Positions 11,460-23,780 of a stretch of DNA of 64,000 nucleotides are shown here, piece after piece. The stretch is from Edolisoma coerulescens (taxonomy: Eukaryota > Chordata > Aves > Passeriformes > Campephagidae): NCBI GenBank assembly GCA_013397115.1, contig VWZW01001204.1:486343-550342 (forward strand), in the 5' to 3' direction. A program made the position numbers and the translations under genes. Each line of letters begins with the position of its first letter. The first letter of the stretch is position 1. Under the pieces are notes generated by a model. That model did not search any database, had not been told where the DNA came from, and saw only the letters and a program-made list of their open reading frames with translations.

Positions 11460-13257
11460 CTGGGAGTAATTAAAGAAGAGGCAGTTGTTACAGGGAAGAA
11501 GAACTGGCAGCTGCTTTCAGCCGTCCAGGACTCCTTCACACAAGTGTTTCTCAGGAAGAAGTCAGCGACTTTGGGTGAAACTGGGTCCTAACTGGGGTTC
11601 AGGTTCTTACAACACCCTGTGGAGTTCACAGAGGTGTCCTATGACCACAGAGGAGTCACCACCAACAAATCACAAATGCATCTGAACTCTTCATAGAGTC
11701 TTAGAAAGGCAAAGGACTAACAGCATCATCAGGCTCTCCTGCTCCTTAACAGCTTTCTCATTATTTCTGGAAGAAAGGAGAGCTGGAGCCTCTTTCAAAT
11801 GTCTTAAACAGCATCATACCAAACTACCTCTTCCATTCACTTTTCTTAAGATCTGAACTGTCGAAGTATCTTACAAAATTTGTCTTTAAGTACATTCTAG
11901 ACTCAATGCACACCCATCAGAAACTCTAACAATAGGAACTTATTTCAGAAAAACTTATTCAGGTTCATGCCAACAGTAGAAATCAAGAACCTGAGGCCTG
12001 GTTACAACTGATTACTTGAATTACTTTACTTAAAAGTTCTTCAAGCTGTTAAAACCTGATTTATCAGTACCAACATATATTATACAGGCAAATTAGTAAA
12101 GTACCTTAACAAATAAACACTGTAACATGCAGGCTGATAAACACATAAAAATAACTTGTTTTGCCTGGATTTGTTACAAAACATGTCACGGTTGTTCTTT
12201 ATACTGTACTAGTGTTTCAAACTGGCATGATTGTATTTTCTTAGCACCTTGCAGCTTTCTGCAGTCACACCAGCCCAAATGTTACAGCACTCTTGAAGCA
12301 TCCCTGGAATTTTTTCCACGTGCAGTTCCGAGGCTCTGGCTGGGTCCTGCAGGTCTCCAGAGGGAGCTGCAGGAGAGCAATCAGTGAGGGGCCGAGTGCT
12401 GTGCAGGCACTGCAGTCAGGGCTCTTCCCTGCTCTGATTCCTTCTTCTCAAGGTTATTCCTAATTCACTCTCCCCAGTATTGCTACTGAGTTGCTTTGCA
12501 GTGTGAAGAACTCAGTGTTTTGCAGAAAAATGCCTTCCTTGCACACACTCAGCCCAATGCCCTTGGGGATCCTGCAACAATTCTGTCCCTGGGTGAACTC
12601 CTGCTGATCTTTAATGAAAGCACAACTCTGGGGATGACTGAGAATGGTATTTTCCTTTCCAATTTACACCCAAAAGCAAACCTCCTGAGGATACAATTTG
12701 GCAGCCGAGGCACAAGCATCCCCATTTCTGCCAGCTGCTGCTGGGAGATCACATTTTGTGGGTCTAACTCCCTGCACCACAACCTCAGCTACCTCCTGGT
12801 TCATGTTACATCAGCCCATTACTGGGTCCTGCTGCTGTTTGGATTTTTTCAGTGAGGATGTTTCTTGTGGAGGGTTTGTGATTTGCCAGACCAGGGTTGA
12901 GCTGCCCTCCTTGACCATCTGCTTTTGGCCACTGACCCTGCTGCCATTCTAAGGCAAGGTGTTTTAAATTTGGAGGACAACAGATGCACACGAATAACAA
13001 GTATTTGCATCAAATGTATTAGAAATTTACTGCCCCAAATTGGGGAGGATGAACCAAAAAGCCAGTTCAGCAGTAAGATCTCAGCTAAACAGCAAAAACT
13101 GTGCCTGGGGCTGGGCAGAGCACAGCCAACAGCGACAGCCCTCAGCAGGAAGAGCTGTGGTCCTTCGTGGCAGAACAGAAACTCTTCATGGGGCAGCTGC
13201 TCTTCTGCTCAAGCCAGCAGTGCCTCAGAAACCCTCCAGTTTGTTCCCTGCTCCCAC
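11460..13257 (-). other. GAS7: GAS7 intron, 1.8 kb
   Basis: Canonical ends. Mostly AT-rich between 11700 and 12250; open frames at 12496-12952 lack any recognisable protein. Nothing else supported. Confidence 0.9.
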
Positions 13258-13386
13258 CTTCTCAACGGCTGTGTAGCGGCTGGCCAGGTGCTTCCGCAAG
13301 TCCGCGATGTGGTGGTCACACTTCTTCATGTCTTTCTTGAAGTTCTCTCTGAAGTTGAGCAGGGGTTTCTCTACCTCACTCTGAAG
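13258..13386 (-). CDS. GAS7: GAS7 exon: F-BAR, basic membrane-facing helix
   Basis: The 129-nt exon encodes 43 residues in phase 0: LQSEVEKPLLNFRENFKKDM, then KKCDHHIADLRKHLASRY and TAVEK. The run of Lys/Arg (RENFKKDMKKC...RK) is expected on the concave lipid-binding side of the F-BAR dimer (family knowledge). Acceptor TTCACCAG, donor GTGGGA. Leu-Gln-Ser replaces human Leu-His-Ser. Residues 232-274. A CR1 insertion starts only 60 bp upstream of the acceptor. Confidence 0.97.
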
Positions 13387-13445
13387 CTGGTGAAGAAAAC
13401 AAAGAAACAGCAGTAATGAGGAGCCAGGCAGCAATTCCTGGCTCT

Positions 13446-13705
13446 TCACAGAACCACAGAATCGTTAAGCTGGAAAAGACCTCCAAGATGATCAAGTCCA
13501 GCTGCCAACCCAGCCCCACCACCATGCTCACCGCTGAACCACGTCCTCAAGTGCCAAATCCACAGGTTTTGAACACCTCCATGGATGGTGACTCCACCAC
13601 TGCCCTGAGCAGCCTGTTGCAATGCTTTAAAACCATTTCTGTGGAATTTTTTTCCTAATATCTAATCTTAACCTCCCCTGGTGTAATTTGAGACTGTTTC
13701 CTTCT
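13446..13705 (-). repeat. CR1 LINE 3' end, same strand as GAS7
   Basis: Reads on the plus strand as antisense CR1: CACAGAACCACAGAATCGTT, GGAAAAGACCTCCAAGATGA, then TTTCCTAATATCTAATCTTA. The 3' tip lies 60 bp from the splice acceptor of the exon ending at 13386. Confidence 0.88.
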
Positions 13706-14797
13706 TCTGAGAAGAGCTCAGAGAAAGAGAAAACAATTCACACACTGCAGCCAAAGGCAATGCCAGACTTCTCTTGCCCAAGAATGCTCTGAGTTAAGCT
13801 ACTACAAAACTTAGGAGAGCTCTGTTTAGGGAATATTAACTGAAAGGAGCAAAAGGACAGATATCTTGTCTTCCCCTCTCTCTGGCAGACCATCTCTCTT
13901 TTTTACACAGAAGATCAAACTACAGGAAATACGCAGAGCACTATCAGTGCTCCAATTCTGGCCTAACTGATGGAAACTTGCTTAAAACCCCCCAAAGTAC
14001 CCACCTAAAGCCACTAACCTGAACTGCAGTGGGGTGAGTCTGTGGGCTCTGGTGTCATGGCTGCATCTCTAGTGTGGTGAAGTGAGAGCCAAGAAGGCCA
14101 CATTTTATTTATTTCTGTCAAGTATAAAGGAGCCTAGAGAGAACCCTGATTATTCAGCTGAAGCTCTTCTAAGTAACGGCAAGAAACCTCTGGAATGCAC
14201 TGAGGAGAAATCCATCAAGAGCACACACATGACTTATCCTGACAGATGCTAATACTCGACTCTGATGGAGTTTGCATCATTCTGGCCTTCTGATACACAG
14301 TTTTGACATCTAAAAAATGCACTCTGGAAGGATGCAGGTATTCCACCTCCCCAGAAGCTGCTCTCTATTGTCACTCCTGTGGGGATACTGCACTCCACCA
14401 ATGCAGGTGAGTTGGGTCTGTTAACATGGCCTACAGTGGAGCAATATAAAATAATCCCTGAAAACAAGTATTTGCAGCCTTTCCCCAGCATTATTTTAAT
14501 GGAGAAGGAAACTTCATTTAAGGTCAGTACAGCCTCTTATTGGAGGGAGGTGACAAAATCAGCCAAGACTCTACAGCACACGTCCTAGAAAGGTTAAACA
14601 AGCCTGAAGCAGAGTCTGTTCAGGCAGGTGCAGACTGGCACCTTGGTGATCCAACTTACAGCTATGTGAAGGTCAGATGCAAGGGTAACAGAACCAAATT
14701 CTTCTTTGCAGGGCCAGGCAAAGTCACAACAGACAACTGAGTTCTGAGAGGTTCAGGTTTAATGTAATTCAAAAAACCCAAACCAAAAGGAATCACT

Positions 14798-14930
14798 AGA
14801 ATGGTGGCTGGGCACTGGAGAAGGTTGATCAGAGAGATTGTGAAATCTCTGTCCTTAGAGATTCTCAAGGCTCAGCTAGGCAGAGGTTTGGCTGACTTGA
14901 TCCCCTGTGGGTGATAGTCCTGCTCTGACT
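14798..14930 (+). repeat. Diverged CR1 fragment
   Basis: Resembles the CR1 segment 'gagattgtgaaatctctgtccttagagattctcaa' and 'cttgatcccctgtgggtga', with the tail missing. Old copy; boundaries uncertain. Confidence 0.55.
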
Positions 14931-15031
14931 GGGAGCTGTTTGTGCTTTCATTAAAGATCATCAATACATTTAAAACCATATTATACTAATAAAAGGAAGA
15001 CAAAAGTAGAAACTCCCAAGCAGGTATGAGA

Positions 15032-15165
15032 ACACAGAATCATGAAATCATTATGGTTGGAAAAAACCTCCAAGATCACCAAGTCCAATCGTTATCCCAG
15101 GCCTGCCAGGTCCACCACTAAACCCTGCTCCTCAAGTGCCACATCCACACGTTTTTTGCACACAA
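15032..15165 (-). repeat. CR1 LINE 3' end fragment
   Basis: Antisense CR1 tail on the plus strand: ACACAGAATCATGAAATCAT, TTGGAAAAAACCTCCAAGATC, then CTCAAGTGCCACATCCACAC. Same subfamily type as the copy at 13446. Confidence 0.85.
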
Positions 15166-16091
15166 ACAGAGGGAAGGATTTAGAGGATGCTGCAGGAGTT
15201 TCTGTGCAGTTTAAGGAGAAGTAAAATAATGGAAAAGCCCCTCTCTACCTGGCCTGCCTACACACACACACATCGCTCCAGGGTGCATTTTTTCCTCTTG
15301 GAAAACAATACAGGAGGACAATGGGGAGCAAAAAGTATTTCAGTAATTACAGCCCTGATGTCGAAGTTTGAGGCAGAGCAGCAGGTTACCAAGGCAGCAG
15401 CTGGTTGCCTGAGTAACCTCTGCTGAATTGCTTACAAATGGTGCAGAGCTATAATTTTCCTCCAGAACATGGCTGTTGTGCTGAGATATCTGCCACTGTA
15501 TTGAACTTGAACACCCACAGAGGTTAACATAATGTAACAGGATTCAAGAGCATGTCACATGTGGTGGAAAAAACCCAGGTAAGTACCATAATTTGTAGAA
15601 GAAATCTCCTTGGGCATCACTTGAGAGAAAGCCCAAAAATAACATGATGTTCCCAGTACACTTTTCAGAAAGGCTAATGATACAAAGAAGAAGCCAGAGT
15701 CCTGGTTCTCTTCCTTCCAGACAGGTAGAGTAGATTCTTGTTGAGAAGCCAAATATTACTTTTCATTTCTTCCTTTGCAGAAGTAAAGCATACTATCACT
15801 AGTTAAATTTACTGGCTGGAACACAGAGCCCAGGTGAACAATCTCTAGAATCAGTTTTACTTCTTCTTTTTTAAGAAAAATTAAGGTTAGATGTGTTTTA
15901 ATTTACTCATCAGGTAGACGAAATAAACTGATTTTGGGAGGGAGATTGGACAGAGTTTCAGTAAGTTTGTTCACCAACTTACTAATTCTTCTAAATTTGT
16001 ACCATATGCACGTGTATTTCCCCCACTAACATGCACTGAAGGGAGAGGCACACCAACTCAGGGCAAAAATCTTTGGAAAAGAACTATTTAC

Positions 16092-16170
16092 CTTAGAAGA
16101 AAATTTGAGATGAACCTCTGCTTCATCAGCTAGACTCTTCTTGAGCTGAGCCCAGGCTTCTCCCAGGGTG
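16092..16170 (-). CDS. GAS7: GAS7 exon: F-BAR, LGEAWAQLKKSLADEAE
   Basis: The 79-nt exon completes the Gly codon and encodes TLGEAWAQLKKSLADEAE and VHLKFSSK, ending in phase 0. The AWAQLKK...A.EAEVH pattern is the usual second F-BAR helix start. Acceptor CTTCCTCCAG, donor GTAAAT. Human reads GSLGEAWAQVKK and KFSAK at the ends, so there are only small changes. Residues 205-231. Confidence 0.97.
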
Positions 16171-18699
16171 CTGGAGGAAGAGGACAATGATCAGTGCCCC
16201 GTCTCTTGCCCATCCTCCCTCGTGGGATCTGTCAGACAAACCTGACACAACACTTCGTCCCACATCTTGATCAGCAAAACCACGGAAAAGGGTGGCAGAG
16301 ATCTGAGAAAACAACCAACCTTTGTGGCCGAGGCAGAATTCTATTGGCATTGTATGTGGCAGATCTTTGAAAACAAAGTTCACGACGATCTCCACATACA
16401 GAGATGCCAGAGCCTCCATAAGCGAGATCCTTCACTATCTTATCCCGACCATAACAAAGTTTCCACCAAGGCAGTTTTTCCATTCCTCTTCTACTTTACA
16501 CCCTGCCTTAGAGAACAGATTTTTACTTCAGGTGAAAAGCCTCAGAGAAGCTTTTCAGCACTTGAAAATTTCTCCACTGTCTTTTTCTTTTGGACAGATG
16601 ATTTCTAAGACAGTGGCAGCTGAGGCACACTCCTCCAGACCCTCCAGGACAGCCTACACTCCTCTGAAAGCATCACAACCAAAACTGTACTGTCCCCAGT
16701 ACAGTACAGTACAACTCCAGTTGCTAAACTGGTAACAGATTATTTTCTATCAGACACTCTTTCTTCTGCATATTTCAGTATGATTGCCTTTTTAGACAAC
16801 AGCATGAAGTTGTTGATGAATAAGCTTGTGATTCACTATAGCCAGATCCTTCTCCCACAAACTGTTATGTAACTGTATCTTTCACATCCTGTGAAAGTAT
16901 AAAACCCAGTGCTTTGTCCTCATTAAAATGCATCTTTTTTTTTTTTTCAGTTAATTTCTCCATTTTAACACTAGAATTCTGAATTGCAACCTTTTCTTCG
17001 AGTTATACACACCAACCCCTCCTAGCTCTGTCACATCTCTGATTACAGGAAATCCATTCTTTCTTTTATCACAGGTCATTCACTACAAAAACATTTTAAA
17101 AACCCCTGGACTTAAGAAAAACCCTTTGGGATCTCATTCCACAGCGACTTTCTGCAGTTTAGTTTTTGTAAGTAGTGGGTTTTTCTTACCTAGTTTTTTG
17201 CACATTAGGCTTTATTTAGGCCACCGTTTCTCTTGTCTGCCTACGAGAATCTCCCATTGCAAAAAGCAATACTAAATTAAGAGCTATGATGCTTGACCTA
17301 CTCTCTTACTACATCACTGACGGAATTCAGGTTGGCTTGGCATTGTTCTGTATGCATCTACAACAATTGTTCATCACCTCAGTTGTCCACTAAATCAAAG
17401 TTTGATTGTTTATTCTACCACTTTGCAAAGGTTAAATAAAGCTGAGTGATCTACAGTTCCTGGCTCCTTCTATCTCCTCCCCATCCCCTTTTCAACGATA
17501 ATGAGATCTGACTCTTCCTGATAGCCTGAAAAATCGCCTGTCATCTGCAATCTCCAACCAATGATCTGTCACCTCTGACACTGCTCCAAGGACTTGAGTC
17601 CTCAGATATGGTGTTCATCAGCTAAACAACTCAGACACACCCACGGAAGTGCTCCCAGCATTTCTCCTTCCCCAGACCCACCCTGAGGTCCTCTCCCACT
17701 GCCCAGCTCTCACTGACACTTAGGCTTGAGTACTCATTCCCTCTCTTCTCATCTACTCTCCCCTAGTTTCCTTCCCCTTCATTTTATCACTCATTCCCTC
17801 ATTCTCCTGTTAGGAGTAGGAGAAAGTGGAAGGAAGGTGTGGAAGAAAGTGATTTTAGCTTTGCTAGGATCAGGTGAGCATCCACCCCTAAGGAGAAAGG
17901 AGGACAGAAGCCACTGTCATTGCAGGTGCTTAGAGCACCAACAGCCCAGTTATCCTCCTGCAATTTCTGTCCTTGCCTCCTGGAAGCTGAGCAAAACACC
18001 TCATGGAGCTTCAGTGCTGGCAGAAACACTCTGTGTCAAAGCTGTGGTAAGGACAGTCCTTTCCAACTCTGGCTTTCAGTGCTTAAGAGGGTTTGTGTTG
18101 AAACAGACAGAGCTACCAAGTTCTGATCCTTCAGGAGTGGTGCCTTTTCATTATTACTGAAGAACTGCAATTCAGTCTGAACTGCATTGCCTGATGTCTT
18201 CTTAACAACTTCCAAAGTGTAAAAATGTTGTAAATAAGGGGCAGTCTGCTGCTCTTCTTGATGGGCCAGAACCCTGATGAGAAGAGACTTCTTCATCCTC
18301 CCTCTTGTCTGTGCTGCTCTGATTGTACTGGCATTGACCTTACACATCTACTCTCAGCAGAATATATATTCTATATATTCTTCCATTTTCAGAGTAGTTT
18401 AGTACCTATACATACTAATCCTGGAGGGAACTATCCTGGCTACAACAAGGACAGCACACAAACCTGATTGGAAAGGCAATGTTTTACACACATATTCCTA
18501 AAAAATATCTCATTGACAACTTAAAAAAACCAAACAAACAACTCCGAAGCAATTCCATCTTCCCCAACACTCCCAGGGTATTAATCTAAATAAACCTCTA
18601 CTCAACGGGAGAGCTGGGGAAAATTACATGTACCTGCGTGGGAGAAATGCCTTTTATATTAAAATTCGTCTTCTGTGAAAGTCACAGAGACACACTTAC
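16171..18699 (-). other. GAS7: GAS7 intron, 2.5 kb
   Basis: Canonical ends. No transposon recognised. A poly-T run of about 16 bases lies at 16934-16949 and an AT-rich stretch with TATATATT near 18360. Confidence 0.9.
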
Positions 18700-18774
18700 C
18701 CTTCCTCCTGAGCAGCCAAGGAATTCTGAGACAGTTTGGACAGGTTCTTAGCATATTCCTCCTCAATCTTTATC
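18700..18774 (-). CDS. GAS7: GAS7 exon: F-BAR core, RIKIEEEYAKNL
   Basis: The 75-nt exon completes Arg and gives IKIEEEYAKNLSKLSQNS and LAAQEE plus two bases of a Gly codon. The motif RxxIEExYAKxLxKL is the hallmark of FCH domains. Acceptor GTGTAG, donor GTAAGT. Residues 180-204. The intron downstream in the transcript is 2.5 kb. Confidence 0.97.
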
Positions 18775-20475
18775 CTACACTCACATACACACAGAGAGAA
18801 AATAAAAAGACAGCAGTAAGTAAGCTTTAAGGCAGAAACCCACACACATAATTTGAAGAAATTCTCTGCATTTTCACAGATTTTGCCACAGGAATTTTCC
18901 TTTCAGTCTCCGGGGCTTGGCAGCACCAGTTTGATGAGCCGTCTTCTCCTCCCATATGCTAAAAATGCAGTGGCAAGAGCAGGGCTATACGCAGGACGGC
19001 ATGTGCGACAGAATTAGATGAAGAAGCTACAGTTCTGGAGAGCAAATAACAAGGACAGAGTGTTTCTGCTGTGCAGCATGGGCTGTCTGCAAAACCAGAA
19101 GCACGTGGTTCAGTCTGCTGTGAAATGTGAGGCTGCACATCCTTGAGGCAAAGATGAAGGAACGCGGCGATCCAGGAAAAATGCAAATGAGACTTGGGGC
19201 GCTGAACTGCACCTTCCTTAGGGACACCAAATGCCTCCTGATAAAGGTGATAAAGGTGACAAAGCGAAGGTGGCATGGCAGAGATGTGGCAGGGGCTTCT
19301 GTCACCAGCATGTGGTCGGTGCAACCCCTTCCTCTCATTCACCCCGCTCGTTGCCCTGCCCTTGTCTTCACCACCCAGGAACAGGAGCTGAGCTTGCCAG
19401 CGGCGAGGGCGCAGAAGAGGGAAGGGAATGACTGCAGGGACAAGAAGGAGGGCAGTGGTGGGGTGAGGGGACAAGGGTAGGTGCTGACAGCCCAGCAGGG
19501 AGGAATGAGATGCTTCCGGTGATGGGCATCATGCCTGAAACCCATCTCTGCCTTCCCTGAGTTCTGCTCCCAGTGAAACAACTGCAAGGTGCACGTGCTC
19601 CCAGGCAGAGCAAACAGTTGTCTGCTCGCTGGTTTTCCACCCAGCCTGCTCGACAGAGCATTTCTGAGAGAGCTGTGTGGCCCCCAGACAGAACAACTCC
19701 TGATTCTGTGCCAGCTATGCACAAGCAGGGGCAAAACCTGCTTGGAAGTGTCTGTCCACAAAGATGTCAGAAGGTGGGGTATTTCTGGCATGCCCATTCG
19801 CAGCAGCTACTTGAGCAAGTGCACTTTTGTGGGGCAAATTTCAGCTAAAAGGGGTCCCCTGAGATACCTGAGAGAGATCTGATGCTCTGGGCTGCCGAAA
19901 ATATCCTGGTGGATGCGTGGGAGGGGAAGTGCCACTCTGGCGTTACGCTCGCAGGAGCTCAGGGGAGGGAGGGGGTCTGGGTCCCGCAGCCGACAGCTCC
20001 AGAGCAAAGCCATGACTGGGATGTCACTTCCAGCAGCTGACTGGGATGCAGCTGGCTGAGGCCCAAGATGACACCCAGGGTGGTGTGTCACAGTACTGCA
20101 GACCTTACCCAGGAGCTGGGGGTCCTCTTCTTCCCCCTCTCATGAGGACAAAACCAGCCAGCTCCCCACACCTGCTCTAACAGGACCCACAAACACAGCT
20201 GTGCATCACCAAAGGCTACACTGGGTTAGGACCTCACTATGCCAAGGGCTTTATCCAGGCACATTTCACCTAACACACTTTAAAGACCTGCCCCAGGATG
20301 AGACTAATCTTGTCTCAGAAGTGACAATTTCTGTGGACTGGAAAGGGAGAATAGGTCAACAATAATAAAGGTGCAAATGTCTCTCCCCAGAGCCAAGGCT
20401 CACTGCTTCGGGCTCAGTTACCAGCCAAAGCTCTAGTCTACAGCCTTCATCATGAACTTCATTCCTGCTGAATTT

Positions 20476-20552
20476 TGGCACTGGAAGGGGGGAAACTGGA
20501 TGAGCTTTAAGGTCCTTTCCCACCCAAACCACTCTGTGATTCCATGATTCTC
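20476..20552 (+). repeat. CR1 LINE 3' terminal piece
   Basis: GGCACTGGAAGGGGGGAAAC, GATGAGCTTTAAGGTCCTTTCC and a tail CACTCTGTGATTCCATGATT: the last ~75 bases of a CR1 copy. Confidence 0.82.
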
Positions 20553-22843
20553 GTGATTTCACAATCACACACCAGACACGCTGTGTCTGCTGCCCGTCCT
20601 CAGTGTGGTACCAGGCAAGCAAAGCCACTGGCTTTGATGGAAGTGCTCCTCACTGGTTCCAGCTTTGGCCTTGGCTCCAAGGTTTTTGCAGGGATTTCAA
20701 GTGTTACTTGTACTGCAAATGGATGGCACTACAAAAAGGGTAGACTGCCTGGCAAGGAGGAATATCAATAAAAGATAAAAATAAAAAGGTGAAGTGTCTA
20801 TAGCTGAAGAGCCCCAAATATAAGAAATAAATTATTCTACGCTAGCCTGGCTTCCTGTCACCATCTGTGGCCAAAATGGGCTAAAAACCAAGATAAAGCT
20901 CAAAGAGGGGCAAAAAATCTGCCTCTTGACCCTGCCTGATATAGACACACTGCAAACTCTGGATTGTGGTGACTGTGAAACAGAAACATGCTGGAACTGC
21001 CGAGTCCATTTCCAGAAATCCACGTGGCTGTTGGGCAGTAATTCCACCTTCCTAACAAAAAAAGCTTCAAGTTCTCATTTCCACTAACTTGTTTGAAAAC
21101 TTTCAGGATTTCACTCCCTGTATAGTCAAAAGCATTACCAATTATAAGTGCATTTTGACCTACACTGTTCTGACTTTATTAGTTTTAATTGATCTTTGGA
21201 TGTTTATTTCCTGTTCCCTTTTACTTTTTTTTTTTTTTAAAGTACTTTGTGTGCCCACAGTCAAATAATTTCAGTCATGACATATTACAGTGGATGAAGA
21301 AAAACTAGAGAGCTACAAAGGGAGGCAAAGATGATCGGATGTGACTGCCATGCAAGAAGAAACTAAATAGATTAAGACAACAGGGGGAACAGGGAGAGAA
21401 GGTGGTGGAGGATATCTGACAGACAACTGTCACTGTGGGAAGACTGACTGTGAGCCTTTTTACACTGTTTCTCCACATTTGGAGGAAACAATGAAATTAT
21501 CAGACAACAGGAGCATAATTACTGCTCCTGTAGTGCAGAGACTGCACAAGTCTTCCACAAATTGTGCCAGACAAACAGTGAAAGGTGCACACATGCACCT
21601 GCTGAACATGGCAGAAGCTAAATAATCTGCTGTTTAATGTACATTTTCTAAATATAGCACAGCTTAATTAAAAAGGGAATAAGACAGTGTTCCTTTGCTA
21701 ATGGAAATACTACTTCTTACACCTGGTGCTTCTCAGGGCAGTCTGCAGATTTTTTGGCTGTTTTGGAGTCCTTCCCTGAATGTAAATCCTGGAACTTATT
21801 TTTAATTCTGATTTAAAGTAATTCCTTCTTTCACACCAACACAGTGGATTTTTCAGTTCAGTTTATTTATTAATTATTTTCTCCCCTTTCTTGAGGTCTG
21901 TCTTCCTAAAGTCAAAGTCTGTGACTATTTGACTTTTATAACCCTAACTCTGCCAACAGGAACTGAATGAACAAGTAATTGCTCAGTCTAAGATTGCTAT
22001 ATACCAGAAGCCCCTGTAAAAGCATCTACTTGATAAACTAAATTTCAGTTAGTTTCCCTCTTGTTGGATATTTGATGAAGAAATCTGGTTATCATGTCTT
22101 ATACCAGCTTCCCATTGAAGCTCTGTTTTCATTAGCTGCCTGAATCTCACCTCCAGCAGGCTGATTGGTACAAAGAGATTTTTTCTGGACATGAAAATTC
22201 CCAGTTAAATGTGGTCTTGTGTTCCCCAAGGCACCTGATGGTCATCATGAAAACTTTATCAATATTTCAGCCCTCTTGGCTGGGAATGTAGAGGTTCCCC
22301 TAATGGCCTGAGCAGTATTTCCATAAATAACTTCAACAAACACCATCCTCCTCCTTTTCCACACATAACAATCCTGATCCTTTGTTACAAACAGATGAAA
22401 AATGTATTAATCTTTCTGTAGCTCCCATCTAGACCCTCTTCACACTCAATTCCCAACCTTTTTTTGTTTCCAGCCCCCAGTGAATCTTTTCTGTCTTTCC
22501 TCTCTAGCATGCCTGCTCCTTCCTCTGCTGAGGACACAGACACCTCCCCGCAGTGCCAGAGCTGCTCTCCTTGCTCTCCCTAATTTCACACCAACTTTCC
22601 CTTCCTCTTGAATGCATCTTGCCTTTATTTCTGTCAAATTTCATTACATATTACTTCCTTTGAAGCAGCTTCCCCCTCTTTTCCCGGGCTATCATAATTC
22701 TGCTTGCCTTCCCATCTCTTCCCTTAGCAAGCCTATTTCTCAACTGTATTTTTAATGTGCCAGGTGGTCCTTTCTTCTTCTTCTGGTCACACTGTAACTG
22801 TCTCTTGGACTGTCTGATGTCAAAGGCTACAGAAACCACAAAG

Positions 22844-23047
22844 TGAGGGTGGGCAGGCCCTGGCACAGGGTGCCCAGAGCAGCTGTGGCTGCCCCTGGAT
22901 CCCTGGCAGTGTCCAAGGCCAGGCTGGACATTGGGGCTTGGAGCAGCCTGGGACAGTGGAAGGTGTCCCTAGACATGTAGATGACAAGGGGCTGGAACAA
23001 GATGATCTTTGATCTCCCTTTCATCCCAAACCATCCTGTGATTCTAT
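22844..23047 (+). repeat. Young-type CR1 LINE 3' piece
   Basis: Contains the block GGCCCTGGCACAGGGTGCCC and GCTGCCCCTGGATCCCTGGC shared almost unchanged with the copies at 25.4, 35.3, 38.3, 52.5 and 57.3 kb, and ends in ATCCTGTGATTCTATAACC. Confidence 0.92.
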
Positions 23048-23456
23048 AACCAAGCCCAAGTCCAAAGTGATGTCTTTTTACATCTTCCTCCAGGATACTG
23101 TGCCTACGCTCCATGTGAACAAATTGCTTCTGTATTTTCCAGACAAAATACTTCCCTTCTAAATATCATCTCCACTCTGCTTCTCTCCTGTTAATGCTTT
23201 TTCCTTGAATCTGCAGCTTAAAACCTTCTCTAAACAGCCTTTGTGCAATACAACTCAGAGCATGAGAGACAAGGGAGAGCTGGAGAAGACTGGAAAGTGT
23301 GGATGAACACTAAAGAAATATTAAATGTTCATTAAGAATTTGTAGCATACCTTTTATGCAGTTTAAGCATTAAGCACTGATGTATGTAGGGAATATCTAA
23401 ATTGGGGAAAAAACAACAGCAATAAATATTTAATTTGATAACAAAGTGCTCGTTAC

Positions 23457-23572
23457 CTTTCTCGAACAAACTCTGCCATTTCTTTCTGCATTTGCTTCCC
23501 TTTAAGTTGCTTTTGAAGAAGAATTTCAAATCCCGACACTGTATTGTTCCCTTGTGAGTCCTTCTTATCTGC
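23457..23572 (-). CDS. GAS7: GAS7 exon: F-BAR helix 1 region
   Basis: The 116-nt exon encodes ADKKDSQGNNTVSGFEILLQ and then KQLKGKQMQKEMAEFVRE plus two bases of an Arg codon. It contains the FCH-type pattern of a helix with many Lys/Gln residues (LLQKQLKGKQMQKEMAEF). Acceptor CTTTCAG, donor GTAACG. The human equivalent differs by only a few conservative changes (for example MSEFIRER against MAEFVRER). Residues 142-179. Confidence 0.97.
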
Positions 23573-23743
23573 CTGAAAGAAATAAAAGGAAGTTCAACAA
23601 AAGCCTTTGGAGGCCAAACCCACTGAGATGTGGTTCCCAGCAGTGGTGCCTGAGGAACCCTCCTCCTCTGAGACCAGCTGATGGCTCCAGCACCTCAGCT
23701 CCTCTCAAAGAAATAGCCCAACACTCTCCTGCTCCTCTTACTC

Positions 23744-23780
23744 CTTTTTTTCGTTTTTTTTTTTTAATTAAAAAAAGGAA
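23744..23780. repeat. Poly-T followed by poly-A low-complexity tract
   Basis: Two T runs broken by CG, then AATTAAAAAAAGGAAG. It could fold as an A/T hairpin. It may be a leftover retroposon tail, but no body was recognised. Confidence 0.7.

Larger units (their letters stand above)
13387..16091 (-). other. GAS7: GAS7 intron, 2.7 kb, CR1-rich
   Basis: Canonical ends. It contains three CR1 pieces (13446-13705, 14798-14930, 15032-15165) and a (CA)n run of about 14 bases near 15260. Confidence 0.9.
18775..23456 (-). other. GAS7: GAS7 intron, 4.7 kb
   Basis: Canonical ends. It holds a 3' CR1 tip at 20476-20552 and a CR1 piece at 22844-23047. The part 21050-22440 is AT-rich and repeat-free apart from a poly-T run near 21226-21240. 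Confidence 0.9.

Noticed and set aside
22555..22600. Candidate for the SKE-containing linker exon on the minus strand
   Set aside because: GAGAGCAAGGAGAGCAGC resembles the linker codons, but the stretch lies between two F-BAR exons, lacks proper splice sites and is not in order with the gene.
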